Shown piece after piece: positions 53,649-62,002 of a stretch of 64,000 nt of DNA. Every line of letters starts with the position of its first letter. The stretch's first letter is position 1. The stretch is from contig NZ_PIZM01000008.1 in the NCBI RefSeq assembly GCF_002835465.1, forward strand, positions 1 to 64,000. Reading direction: 5' to 3'. The stretch is from Psychromonas sp. psych-6C06. Lineage in GTDB: Bacteria; Pseudomonadota; Gammaproteobacteria; Enterobacterales; Psychromonadaceae. The translations under genes and the position numbers were made by a program. The notes under the pieces were generated by a model that worked only from the letters and a program-made list of their open reading frames with translations, was not told the DNA's origin and made no database searches.

Positions 53649-54320
53649 ATGAAGTATCAAGGTAAAATAAGTCAATGGAATGATGCTAAAGGATTTGGTT
53701 TTGTTGAGCCAAATGGCGGAGGTACGCGTGCGTTTGTACATATTAAAGCATTTACGCCAAGATCACGCCGACCGATAAATGGCGAAGTGATCACCTATCA
53801 ACTAGTCAATGAAGCGAACAACCGCTACAAAGCAATTAATATAAAATTTGCACGCGATAGCGCCCAAGAGAGGGCGCAACCCAAAATACACAAAAACGCG
53901 ACAAGTAAACAGCACAAAAGAGTAAAGCGAGCTCTGTTTGGTTCCGTTCTGTCTCTACTATTTAGTATTGCCTTACTTAGCGCGGTTTTAATGGGGAAGT
54001 TACCTGTTGTTGTTGGTTTTACTTATCTCATTATTAGTCTGCTAACTATCCTTGCCTACGCGAAAGATAAATATTCAGCACAGCATAATAAGTGGCGAAC
54101 ACCAGAGTCTACTTTGCACTTATTGTCAGTATTAGGTGGGTGGCCTGGAGCGATGTTTGCACAACAGCAATTACGACATAAAACCAGTAAAAGTGAATTC
54201 ATTACCACATACCGGCTAACAGTATTCATTAATATAAGTGCACTATTGATTATGTATACAGAGCAGGGGCATTATCTCCTAAATGATATTATTTTACCGT
54301 TAATAAGTTCGATACTCTGA
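53649..54320 (+). CDS. Cold-shock domain fused to DUF1294 membrane domain
   Basis: A 223-residue two-part protein. Residues 1-65 form a cold-shock domain (GKISQWNDAKGFGFVEPNGGG, then RAFVHI, keeping RNP1 and most of RNP2). A basic linker follows (about 66-95), then three to four membrane helices with the DUF1294 signature: YAKDKYSAQHNKWRTPESTL and LLSVLGGWPGAMFAQQQLRHK. The family occurs in many bacteria; function unknown. GGAAAAAAA precedes ATG 53649. Confidence 0.88.
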   Translation: MKYQGKISQWNDAKGFGFVEPNGGGTRAFVHIKAFTPRSRRPINGEVITYQLVNEANNRYKAINIKFARDSAQERAQPKIHKNATSKQHKRVKRALFGSVLSLLFSIALLSAVLMGKLPVVVGFTYLIISLLTILAYAKDKYSAQHNKWRTPESTLHLLSVLGGWPGAMFAQQQLRHKTSKSEFITTYRLTVFINISALLIMYTEQGHYLLNDIILPLISSIL

Positions 54321-54398
54321 TGGCAATTTGCATAAGTTAAGCTTATTAGGCGAGGCAGATATCCGCCTAAACTAAATCACCTTCATTTACCTCTTCTT

Positions 54399-54448
54399 AA
54401 ATATTCCCAAAACTGGCATTTTTACGTCCCAATTATGGGAATATTTTT
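54399..54448 (+). terminator. Possible terminator after the DUF1294 gene
   Basis: AAATATTCCCA (54399-54409) pairs with TGGGAATATTT (54436-54446), and T residues follow. The stem is AT-rich and the loop is 26 bases, so it is moderate at best. Confidence 0.4.
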
Positions 54449-54569
54449 ACCCCTCCCACAATCATAAAAAAGGAAAAGCCAATAAAATCAAAAGCTTATC
54501 TATTGGAGTAAAGTTTGCAATGTAACTATCAAAATAAAATTTATTGCCAAGACAATAAATGGAGGGAAA

Positions 54570-54884
54570 ATGATTAAATACATAACACACTTTACGTTGA
54601 TATTTATATTCATACTAAACAGTGCATACACTCATTATTTTATATCTCACACCGTAGAAAGTGCTTATTACCTATTATTTTATGGCTTAGCCGGAATGTT
54701 CTTAGGCGCTATGTTGTTACTGCGATGGAGTAACGTTGAGTCCGCAGCCCAGTTGGCCACAAAATTAAATCGGCACAATAACGCAGAAAAGGAAGATAAA
54801 GATTCACTGCGATATGGAACATTAGTATTACTGCCATCATTGATAGTTGTCATTATTGCCTTATCAAATATCCCCCTGAAATGA
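54570..54884 (+). CDS. Hypothetical three-helix membrane protein
   Basis: A 104-residue protein with helices at about residues 5-25, 33-51 and 83-100 and a charged segment between the last two (KLNRHNNAEKEDKDS). I do not recognise a family. GGAGG lies four bases before ATG 54570, a strong ribosome binding site. It lies in a run of small, unrelated-looking genes. Confidence 0.6.
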   Translation: MIKYITHFTLIFIFILNSAYTHYFISHTVESAYYLLFYGLAGMFLGAMLLLRWSNVESAAQLATKLNRHNNAEKEDKDSLRYGTLVLLPSLIVVIIALSNIPLK

Positions 54885-54938
54885 TAAAAATAACCTTTTA
54901 AAGATATTTATTTGCCACAAATAACATAAAGGCATATT

Positions 54939-55066
54939 ATGTCTAAAGATCGAAAGGCACTACAGCAGAGTGGGGCGTTGATACCACACTGCTATTAATG
55001 CAACTGATCAAACTGCGTATACAATTACATGAGTGTGAAAAACGTATTGCACATCTTTATGGGTGA
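54939..55066 (+). pseudogene. Frameshifted small gene (candidate)
   Basis: After AAAGG, an ATG opens MSKDRKALQQ and then stops at codon 20. In the next frame the sequence continues as AEWGVDTTLLLMQLIKLRIQ and on through HECEKRIAHLYG to a stop at 55064. Joining the two frames at about 54970 gives a plausible 40-odd residue helical protein. The simplest reading is a single-base indel; a sequencing error or programmed shift are alternatives. Confidence 0.35.
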
Positions 55067-55105
55067 AAAATAACAGCATAATATTTTCAATATTGGGAGA
55101 GAAAA

Positions 55106-55342
55106 ATGAGTAAACAATTTTGCAGTAAATGTAATCATGAAACGCTTCATAAAGAACTAATTAAACAAAAACCTTCAAAATTTGGCACAACGAGAAAAGA
55201 AAAATTTCGTGCATTTATTTCAGGATTTATCGCAGGCTCAGCAAGCCCGGTAGGCGCAGCACTTGATCTCATGGACAGATATGTTGTCTGCCAACAGTGC
55301 GGTTGTAAGCGTTTAGATAATCAGGGTGATGAGTTTCAATAG
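55106..55342 (+). CDS. Small zinc-ribbon-like protein
   Basis: A 78-residue protein with paired cysteines at both ends (CSKCNHE near residues 6-12 and CQQCGC near 62-67), with a hydrophobic segment between (AFISGFIAGSASPVGAALDLMD). The four cysteines could bind one zinc. I know no family. GGGAGAG precedes ATG 55106. Stands alone before a long decayed stretch. Confidence 0.6.
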   Translation: MSKQFCSKCNHETLHKELIKQKPSKFGTTRKEKFRAFISGFIAGSASPVGAALDLMDRYVVCQQCGCKRLDNQGDEFQ

Positions 55343-55441
55343 TGCTTATAACCTAAATTAAAAAGCTGTAAAGCTAGATTAATTAGCGTCTTAATCTGAT
55401 TTTCTGCGACAAGAATAGGTATTCAGCAAATAGGTTAGTAG

Positions 55442-55603
55442 GACATTTTAAAAGATAGATCAGAAAATCCAGATATAGGTAAAGATGTCGTAAGTAAAAA
55501 CACTAAAAAATTTCTAGAGAAAGTTGATGATGGTACATATATAGGTATTGAAGAAAAAACGAGAGAGCATAAATTAAACAACCTTAGCAAAAATGAGTAT
55601 TGA
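55442..55603 (+). pseudogene. Coding-like fragment without a start
   Basis: A 53-codon open stretch begins right after a stop and has no ATG or ribosome binding site, yet reads like real protein: DILKDRSENPDIGKDVV, then KKFLEKVDDGTYIG and IEEKTREHKLNN. A second fragment in a different frame follows at 55632-55700 (VDNDNNLKQGSEPEYQRM). Together they look like the decayed tail of a gene. I cannot name the parent. Confidence 0.4.
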
Positions 55604-56298
55604 TAGCTTTCTAATAGGCAGAGCAAGATGATGGGGAGTAGATAATGATAATAATCTCAAGCAAGGATCAGAGCCAGAGTATCAGCGGATGACCATATGA
55701 AAGAAGACTTAAAGTAGTCGCAGAAGCCCCTTAAATTTATCTTAAATATTTTCATATTATTTTGGAAGGCTGAAAGCTAGTTTGACGAATCAGAGAATTT
55801 GAAATCAATTTTCCTAAAACTTATTTCCTAATAATTTTGTCGCGTAGCTTTTATTAGTTAGGGGAAATACCTTAATTACGCGCCAGATTTTAACACAGAG
55901 CGCCTAAATACCATTCAAACTGCTAGTTAGAGACAGTGATAACAAGGGTTTCAGGAGAGAATTGGGTAAGACGAATGATTGTAACAAACTGATAAATGGT
56001 AGTTTATTGGAGTATTTTATAAACAAATCGCTGCCAATCTAATAGAATTGATCCAGAGTTAAATTTCCATAGCGTATTTTAGACATTGCCAGCCAGATTA
56101 GTACCAACATCAGCAAACTGCTAAAAAAATTAATGATAACAGTATGTTATACATTTTATGTTAAATACGATTATGTTCAATAGCATGGAAATTTAGACTG
56201 GATCAGATCTGGATCCAAAATTCTATTTTCATTAACACAGTCTATATTTAACATAATATACATTATGCGCAGTTATGTCATATAGTAAATATTTTAGG
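55604..56298. other. Decayed or non-coding stretch upstream of nothing recognised
   Basis: About 700 AT-rich bases between the coding-like fragment and the end of tamB. It holds a further short coding-like fragment (55632-55700) and many stops. No tRNA, repeat family or terminator for tamB was convincing. Confidence 0.5.
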
Positions 56299-59200
56299 CT
56301 AATCCCAATCCCATTCATAATACGCATCAACAGCTTGGTATATACCACTTGAAGCTTCTAAATATAAACGTTCTAGTATTTCATAGCGTATCGATAAAAT
56401 TGAGAAGTTATCAAACACACCGACACCATAACTCAACTCAATGCCAGGTGCGATTTCACCACGGATACCAACGGACTGTTCATCGCCAGTCCCGCTAGAC
56501 GCAAGCGTTAAATCTTTAATGCCAATCTCTTCACCAATAGTACTCATTACGCCATCCGATTGACCCGCAGCCAAATCAATCAACATATTGGCCATTGTGC
56601 TTCCTTCTGATGAGCTTGTCAGTGCTTGGCCGCGAGTTAAATATGATAACGCTTGTTGTTGTGCCATTGCGGGCTCTGAGAAAATAACTAACTCTAACTC
56701 ATCTGGAGTTCCGGTTACACGAACACCTGCAACGACGTCATCTTCAATTTTATTGGGATCACGTATCGCTTCAATTTGTAAATTTGGCGACTCAGGTGCA
56801 CCTTGAAAAATAACACGGCTTTCTCTTAATACGAGTTGTTGGCCTAAAGCGCGATAACTTCCATCGTTTAGGTGCAATACACCATTAATATTGAGATCTT
56901 TCTTTAAAGGCTTGCTAATGAGTAATTTACCTTCAATGAAGGTATCTAAACCAACTGCAATTACTTGGAAATCAGTGCCTAGATCAACGCCTAAATCCAG
57001 AATAACGGGTAAATCAGCAGCTACTTTTTCGTGTTCGACGTCAACAACGATAATATCAGGCGAGGTTGAAACCGCACCTGCAGGCAGTTCTTTTACAACT
57101 ACTTTTCCTTTATTGACTAATAACTCACCATTAACTTTAATATGGTCTGCAAAGACAATATGCATATCAGGGCTAATGAGTAAATCTAATTTGCCATAAT
57201 CATAAACTTCTAATTTATTTGCATAAATATGGATATCACCTTTGAGTTTATTCGACCAATCCAACTGCCCGGTCAAAAAAGCATGACCTTCGTTTTTATC
57301 AGCGACCTCTTTCACTAACTTATTATTGTTTATTGGATGTACAATTCTATTGCTGACTTTCTTCACTGATTTATCAAAGATGTTGATGGTGCCACTAAGT
57401 AACGGTAATTTTGCCGTTTTTTCAACAACAGTATGCGTACCACGACTATCGAAAGATCCGTGTAACGTAGCTTTGCTTTCATCGAACTTAATATCAGCAT
57501 TTAATGCATCGATATTCATCGGGATCCCAGTACCTGCAATTTGGCCATCCAGCACATTCACCTTACCATTGATGCTTGGTTTGTGAAGTAGCCCAGTAAT
57601 TTTTATATCACTATCAAGCTGGCCTTGTAATTTTTCTAGGGCAGGAACGAGAGGCAGGAAGAGTGAGAAGTCTGGTAACTTAGCTGCAATACTTGCATTG
57701 ATGCTTGGCTGTGATTGATAAGGTTGTAACTGCCCTTCTATTTTTACATCAATAAGGTTTTGAGCAAATACAACTGCATTTACATCAACCTCATTACCCG
57801 CACCTTTTGCCTTGATATTTAGGTGCTCCATTGGGTAGTCGTTAAAGCTGTTCTTTTTCGGATCTGCACTTATTTGTAATAGCATATTATCTGTAAATAT
57901 CGATACATCAAAATCTGGTTGATTATCTTTAAGCCACTTAATATCTGCATCTGCAGTGATAGCTCCTTGCATTTTAAGGTGCGGTGGTAGAAAAGTAGAA
58001 AGACTAGCAAGTTGATATCTATCAATCGTTAATACAACGTTACCAGACTCTCCAATTTGCACGGTTTGGGCGCACAACTGCCCTGCTTCTGGTAAGTCAG
58101 ATGAAGTCGCTTGCCAACAATGTGGGGTTATTTCGATACGTTCATTTTCAACTAAAACATCAAATGGCGTTAATAGATTTAATGATTGATGTGGTAAACC
58201 TATTGTCGCTTCACTAAGTTGAGTAAGTAAGTTGGTATCAGTTTGCGTTAGGAACAATAAAAGATCTGTAGATAGCAACTCGCTGTTCGCTAACAGTTTA
58301 ATTTCATGTTTTACATTATCTTTATTAGATACTTGATGCTCAATATTGAGTGTAATATCGTCAATCAGTTGCTTTTCAATATGGATTTTTTCCGCCTTCA
58401 GGGACAAATTTAGCTTAGGCTTCTGCGATAAAGTAAGCGCAGTGTCTAAGCCAATTTGTTCCAGCTGATAATCAGCATATTGTAACGTTGTCGCCATTAA
58501 CTGACTGTTAATTGTTAATGTGTCATTAGGGCCTGTAACGTTAACGGTACCAGTGATATTGCCATGTGCTTGTGGGATTGTATGGCTTATATCTGCGATA
58601 TTAAGCACAATATTAAGATCACTTTGTTCGGCAAACTGCCCATTAACAATGAGACTATTCTCTGCATTATTAATCGCAAGATCATCAAATAGTACGCCCT
58701 CTTTGTCATTGCCAGACACGCGTCCAGTCAAACTAAGTGGTCGTTCAAGTAATTGACCAACAACTTCGAGTACGGGAAAGTCAAATTGCCATTCAGGTGG
58801 ATGTTGTTCATAAAGAATAACAGTTGCTTTTTGTTGTATATCCCCTGAAAAACTTCCTTGATAATCACTGTGTAACTGCGTTAAATCGATATTCTTGATA
58901 CTGAGATCACCTAACCAATCAATTTTTTCTTGCCAAGTTAAAAGGCCGGAGAAATCGATATTGCCAGAAAGAGTGTCGATGTTCAGTGTTTCTATTTGCA
59001 AATGCTTGAGATCACCTGATGTATTGAAATCCACCGCCCCAGGTGGGACACCAGCCGCTAAAAAGTCACTTTGTAGATTAATTTGATAATCCAATAATGA
59101 ACCTTTACTGCTGAAACTGCCCTCCTTTGCACTGTATTGCGCATCACCTGTTAATGGCCATTGTAGGTCTTGCCAATGCAAGGTAATTTCATGTGGGAGA

Positions 59201-60267
59201 TTTTCAGCAAAAAGATTCAACTGTGTGGCTAACTGTAATTCGATTGTATTTGATAGATTAAGCGCTGTACTAAGATTAGATAAGCTACCAGATGCTATTA
59301 CACTATATGCTGTATCTTTGAGAAGTGTTTTGGGCTGTAATTGTTTAACACTTTTTACTTCACCGTCAATATTTAAAGCGAGTGGATAATCATCTATAAA
59401 ATTAATATTGCCTGTTAAAGCAAGCGTTGTCTCAGGAATGTCCAGTGAAAAGTCATCGATATTAAGTTTGCTATCGTAAAAAGTGAACGCCGTTGAAAGG
59501 CTATTAAGCTCAAATAGGGACTGTTCATTCTGAATTATTTTCAATGTATCAATTTTGATCGGCTTAACATCTAGATTGATAGGCATCTGAACCGTTGGTA
59601 ACATCTCTGGTGTTAAGATTGCTGGTAATGACTTGATATCAAGATCAATGCGTTTTTTGGATCTATTCACAGCCACTTTTTTTGCTGCTACAACGGGCTC
59701 ACTATCCGGAAGTGTCACCAGTAATCCGCTAATTTGAGATGCTAAAGATAGATCATTGTGAACGGCATTTGCCTGTAACGATATTTTGTTCAATACAACG
59801 TTTAAGCCACCCATGCTGAAATCAACATTACTGATACTGATATCACCGATTTCAAGCGCGATGGGAATATCTATCACCAACGGGTCGCCACTTCCTTCTT
59901 CGACAACTTCGTTAGATTCATTGCTTTCAGGTAGCTTTACCGTGACACCATCTACGGTTAACTGTTGTAAGCAAAACTTATCGACTAAACACGACCAATT
60001 AAATTGGTAACCAATGTGCTTTATATTGATCGATGTATCTGCATCAATCCAAGAGATATTCTTAAATACAGGCTGACGAAGCACGGAGCCTTCGGCTAAC
60101 TCAAGCGTCAATCGCGATTCAAAATGTTGTGCAAGTTTAATTAGTGCAAGATTTCCGGGATGAGTAAATAGCGTCAGTGTCAGCAACACAATAGTTGTAA
60201 TCAATACAGCGATAAGGCTATAGCTAGCAACTTTTAACCCTTTAAGGATAAATTTAATCGGGGTCAT
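56299..60267 (-). CDS. tamB: Translocation and assembly module protein TamB
   Basis: A 1322-residue protein (E. coli TamB 1259). An N-terminal membrane helix (about 13-37) anchors it in the inner membrane; the rest is a long repetitive beta structure that spans the periplasm, ending in the DUF490 domain (about 970-1322, with DLGVDLGTDFQVIAVGL and the ELSYGVGVFDNFSILSIRYEI tail). TamB works with TamA in outer membrane assembly and phospholipid transport. Its ATG overlaps the tamA stop as ATGA. Confidence 0.94.
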   Translation of the reverse strand: MTPIKFILKGLKVASYSLIAVLITTIVLLTLTLFTHPGNLALIKLAQHFESRLTLELAEGSVLRQPVFKNISWIDADTSINIKHIGYQFNWSCLVDKFCLQQLTVDGVTVKLPESNESNEVVEEGSGDPLVIDIPIALEIGDISISNVDFSMGGLNVVLNKISLQANAVHNDLSLASQISGLLVTLPDSEPVVAAKKVAVNRSKKRIDLDIKSLPAILTPEMLPTVQMPINLDVKPIKIDTLKIIQNEQSLFELNSLSTAFTFYDSKLNIDDFSLDIPETTLALTGNINFIDDYPLALNIDGEVKSVKQLQPKTLLKDTAYSVIASGSLSNLSTALNLSNTIELQLATQLNLFAENLPHEITLHWQDLQWPLTGDAQYSAKEGSFSSKGSLLDYQINLQSDFLAAGVPPGAVDFNTSGDLKHLQIETLNIDTLSGNIDFSGLLTWQEKIDWLGDLSIKNIDLTQLHSDYQGSFSGDIQQKATVILYEQHPPEWQFDFPVLEVVGQLLERPLSLTGRVSGNDKEGVLFDDLAINNAENSLIVNGQFAEQSDLNIVLNIADISHTIPQAHGNITGTVNVTGPNDTLTINSQLMATTLQYADYQLEQIGLDTALTLSQKPKLNLSLKAEKIHIEKQLIDDITLNIEHQVSNKDNVKHEIKLLANSELLSTDLLLFLTQTDTNLLTQLSEATIGLPHQSLNLLTPFDVLVENERIEITPHCWQATSSDLPEAGQLCAQTVQIGESGNVVLTIDRYQLASLSTFLPPHLKMQGAITADADIKWLKDNQPDFDVSIFTDNMLLQISADPKKNSFNDYPMEHLNIKAKGAGNEVDVNAVVFAQNLIDVKIEGQLQPYQSQPSINASIAAKLPDFSLFLPLVPALEKLQGQLDSDIKITGLLHKPSINGKVNVLDGQIAGTGIPMNIDALNADIKFDESKATLHGSFDSRGTHTVVEKTAKLPLLSGTINIFDKSVKKVSNRIVHPINNNKLVKEVADKNEGHAFLTGQLDWSNKLKGDIHIYANKLEVYDYGKLDLLISPDMHIVFADHIKVNGELLVNKGKVVVKELPAGAVSTSPDIIVVDVEHEKVAADLPVILDLGVDLGTDFQVIAVGLDTFIEGKLLISKPLKKDLNINGVLHLNDGSYRALGQQLVLRESRVIFQGAPESPNLQIEAIRDPNKIEDDVVAGVRVTGTPDELELVIFSEPAMAQQQALSYLTRGQALTSSSEGSTMANMLIDLAAGQSDGVMSTIGEEIGIKDLTLASSGTGDEQSVGIRGEIAPGIELSYGVGVFDNFSILSIRYEILERLYLEASSGIYQAVDAYYEWDWD

Positions 60268-61985
60268 AGTTCCGGACCTAACATAAAATGAATACCAAAA
60301 TCATTCACACCATTAGTAAGCGGTTTAGCGACATATAAACGGATAGGCCCAACGGGTGAGGCCCAGACAACACCTAGGCCGGCGCTGCTAGAAAGTGTTT
60401 CTGAAAAATCATCCGTTGCGGTACCAATGTCACTAAAAACGGCTATCTTCCATGTCTCTAAAATAGGGAAACGATATTCAAGACTCGCCACAGCGAGGTA
60501 TTTGCCTCCAACTAAATAGCCTTGGTCATCTTCAGGTGCAATACTCTCATAGTCAAAGCCTCGCACGCTTTGATCACCACCGGTAAAGAAACGCATCGAC
60601 GAGGGAACATTATAAATTGAGCTGGTTTGAATTGCGCCAAGCTCCATTGAACCAACAAACTGATGTCCTGAATAGGTACGAATTATTTTGGTTTGCCCGT
60701 ATAGCTTGATTAAATCGTCACTTGAAAGCCACCATTCATTTGAAACTTCAAATGAAGTCATTATTTTATCGCCCCAAGTAGTATTGATACCACCTTTTGC
60801 ACGTGTACGACTAAAACTAACACCGGGTATAATCAATGATGTTGAAAAAGACTGCTGACCTTGGATACCTTGCTCTTTGTCATACCGGATAAAAAGATTT
60901 GGTTGCCAATGATTACTGAGTCGCCAATGCCGGTTTAGACTCGCCACATACTGCGTCGTGTCGGTGTCATTTTGGTTAACCATTTTATAACCCGTTTGCA
61001 CTGACATGTAATTATATACGGGATCTTCCAATGGGATTTTATAGGTAAGAGAGGCTTCTTGTTTAGGAATTGACGCGACTAAGTTACCCTCAATAGAATG
61101 GCCATATTGATTTATCCAGGGTCGATTCCACCGGAATTTACCTCGAATTCCTTCATCGGTTGAATAACCGAAACCAACATTAAAAGAATCTTCAGGTTGC
61201 ATTGTTGCAAGTACATTAAGCGGTACTTGCAGCCCTTCTCTATGCTCTAAGTCAGGCAGCAAACTGATACTTTTAAAGTAACCTGTTTCGGTTAGGTCAT
61301 TATTAAATTCACTCAATTTTCGTGTGTCAAACGGATCGCCTTGTTTAAAGTTTTGAAGACTTAAAACATATTTGTCTGCCGGTAACGCTTGTTCAAAAAC
61401 AAGGGGCCCAAACAGATACCGTTCGCCAGTGTTGAAAATAAGAGAAACTTTGGCACTGTTTTGCTTTGACTTTACTTCGACCAAAGATTTATCAAACTTC
61501 GCATCAAAATACCCATCTCGGCGAGCAATGCTTTTAAAGCTACTTTTTGCTGTTTCATAATTACTATGAAGCAGAATATCGCCTTCCTTAAGTGAAAATG
61601 TTGCTAATAGTGCAACAAAATCTGGTGCATTTTTACCTGCACCAGTGATTGCTATTTCCGAGTGCGTAATATAAGTAACTGGACCTTGGTCAATTGTGAC
61701 AGTTAATAATTGCTCATCTTTATCTTTAATTTCATCGACGACAATAGCAATGTTAGGTTGATAAAAGCCGAACACGTTGAGTGCAGAGGTAGCAGATTTT
61801 TTTACCTCTGTTAAATAGTCATCATCGTTTGCGTCTCTTGGTTCGTCTAAACCTTCGAGGTAGACTTTAACATTCTTTTTTTCCTCACCACTGATACCTT
61901 GAATGTCTAATTTTATTTTAGCAAAACAACTTGTGCTTGAAAAAATGGCAAAGCAAGCAGTCAGGAATATTATCTGTATTTTCAT
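60264..61985 (-). CDS. tamA: Translocation and assembly module outer membrane protein TamA
   Basis: A 573-residue protein (E. coli TamA 577): signal peptide (about 1-22, ending SCFA), three POTRA domains to about residue 260, and an Omp85 barrel with the conserved RGFDYESIAPED and GPIRLYVAKPL near the end, closing in FMLGPEL. The barrel is in the outer membrane, and the POTRA domains face TamB. It lies 17 bases after the EAL gene, so the three minus-strand genes form one run. Confidence 0.94.
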   Translation of the reverse strand: MKIQIIFLTACFAIFSSTSCFAKIKLDIQGISGEEKKNVKVYLEGLDEPRDANDDDYLTEVKKSATSALNVFGFYQPNIAIVVDEIKDKDEQLLTVTIDQGPVTYITHSEIAITGAGKNAPDFVALLATFSLKEGDILLHSNYETAKSSFKSIARRDGYFDAKFDKSLVEVKSKQNSAKVSLIFNTGERYLFGPLVFEQALPADKYVLSLQNFKQGDPFDTRKLSEFNNDLTETGYFKSISLLPDLEHREGLQVPLNVLATMQPEDSFNVGFGYSTDEGIRGKFRWNRPWINQYGHSIEGNLVASIPKQEASLTYKIPLEDPVYNYMSVQTGYKMVNQNDTDTTQYVASLNRHWRLSNHWQPNLFIRYDKEQGIQGQQSFSTSLIIPGVSFSRTRAKGGINTTWGDKIMTSFEVSNEWWLSSDDLIKLYGQTKIIRTYSGHQFVGSMELGAIQTSSIYNVPSSMRFFTGGDQSVRGFDYESIAPEDDQGYLVGGKYLAVASLEYRFPILETWKIAVFSDIGTATDDFSETLSSSAGLGVVWASPVGPIRLYVAKPLTNGVNDFGIHFMLGPEL

Positions 61986-62002
61986 TGTAATGTGACAGCA
62001 AC

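Noticed and set aside
55435-55626. Minus-strand open frame of 63 codons
   Set aside because: The plus strand of the same stretch reads more like protein; no ribosome binding site for the minus frame.
57326-57586. Plus-strand open frames inside tamB
   Set aside because: Several such frames exist across tamB; all are antisense shadows of its repetitive sequence.
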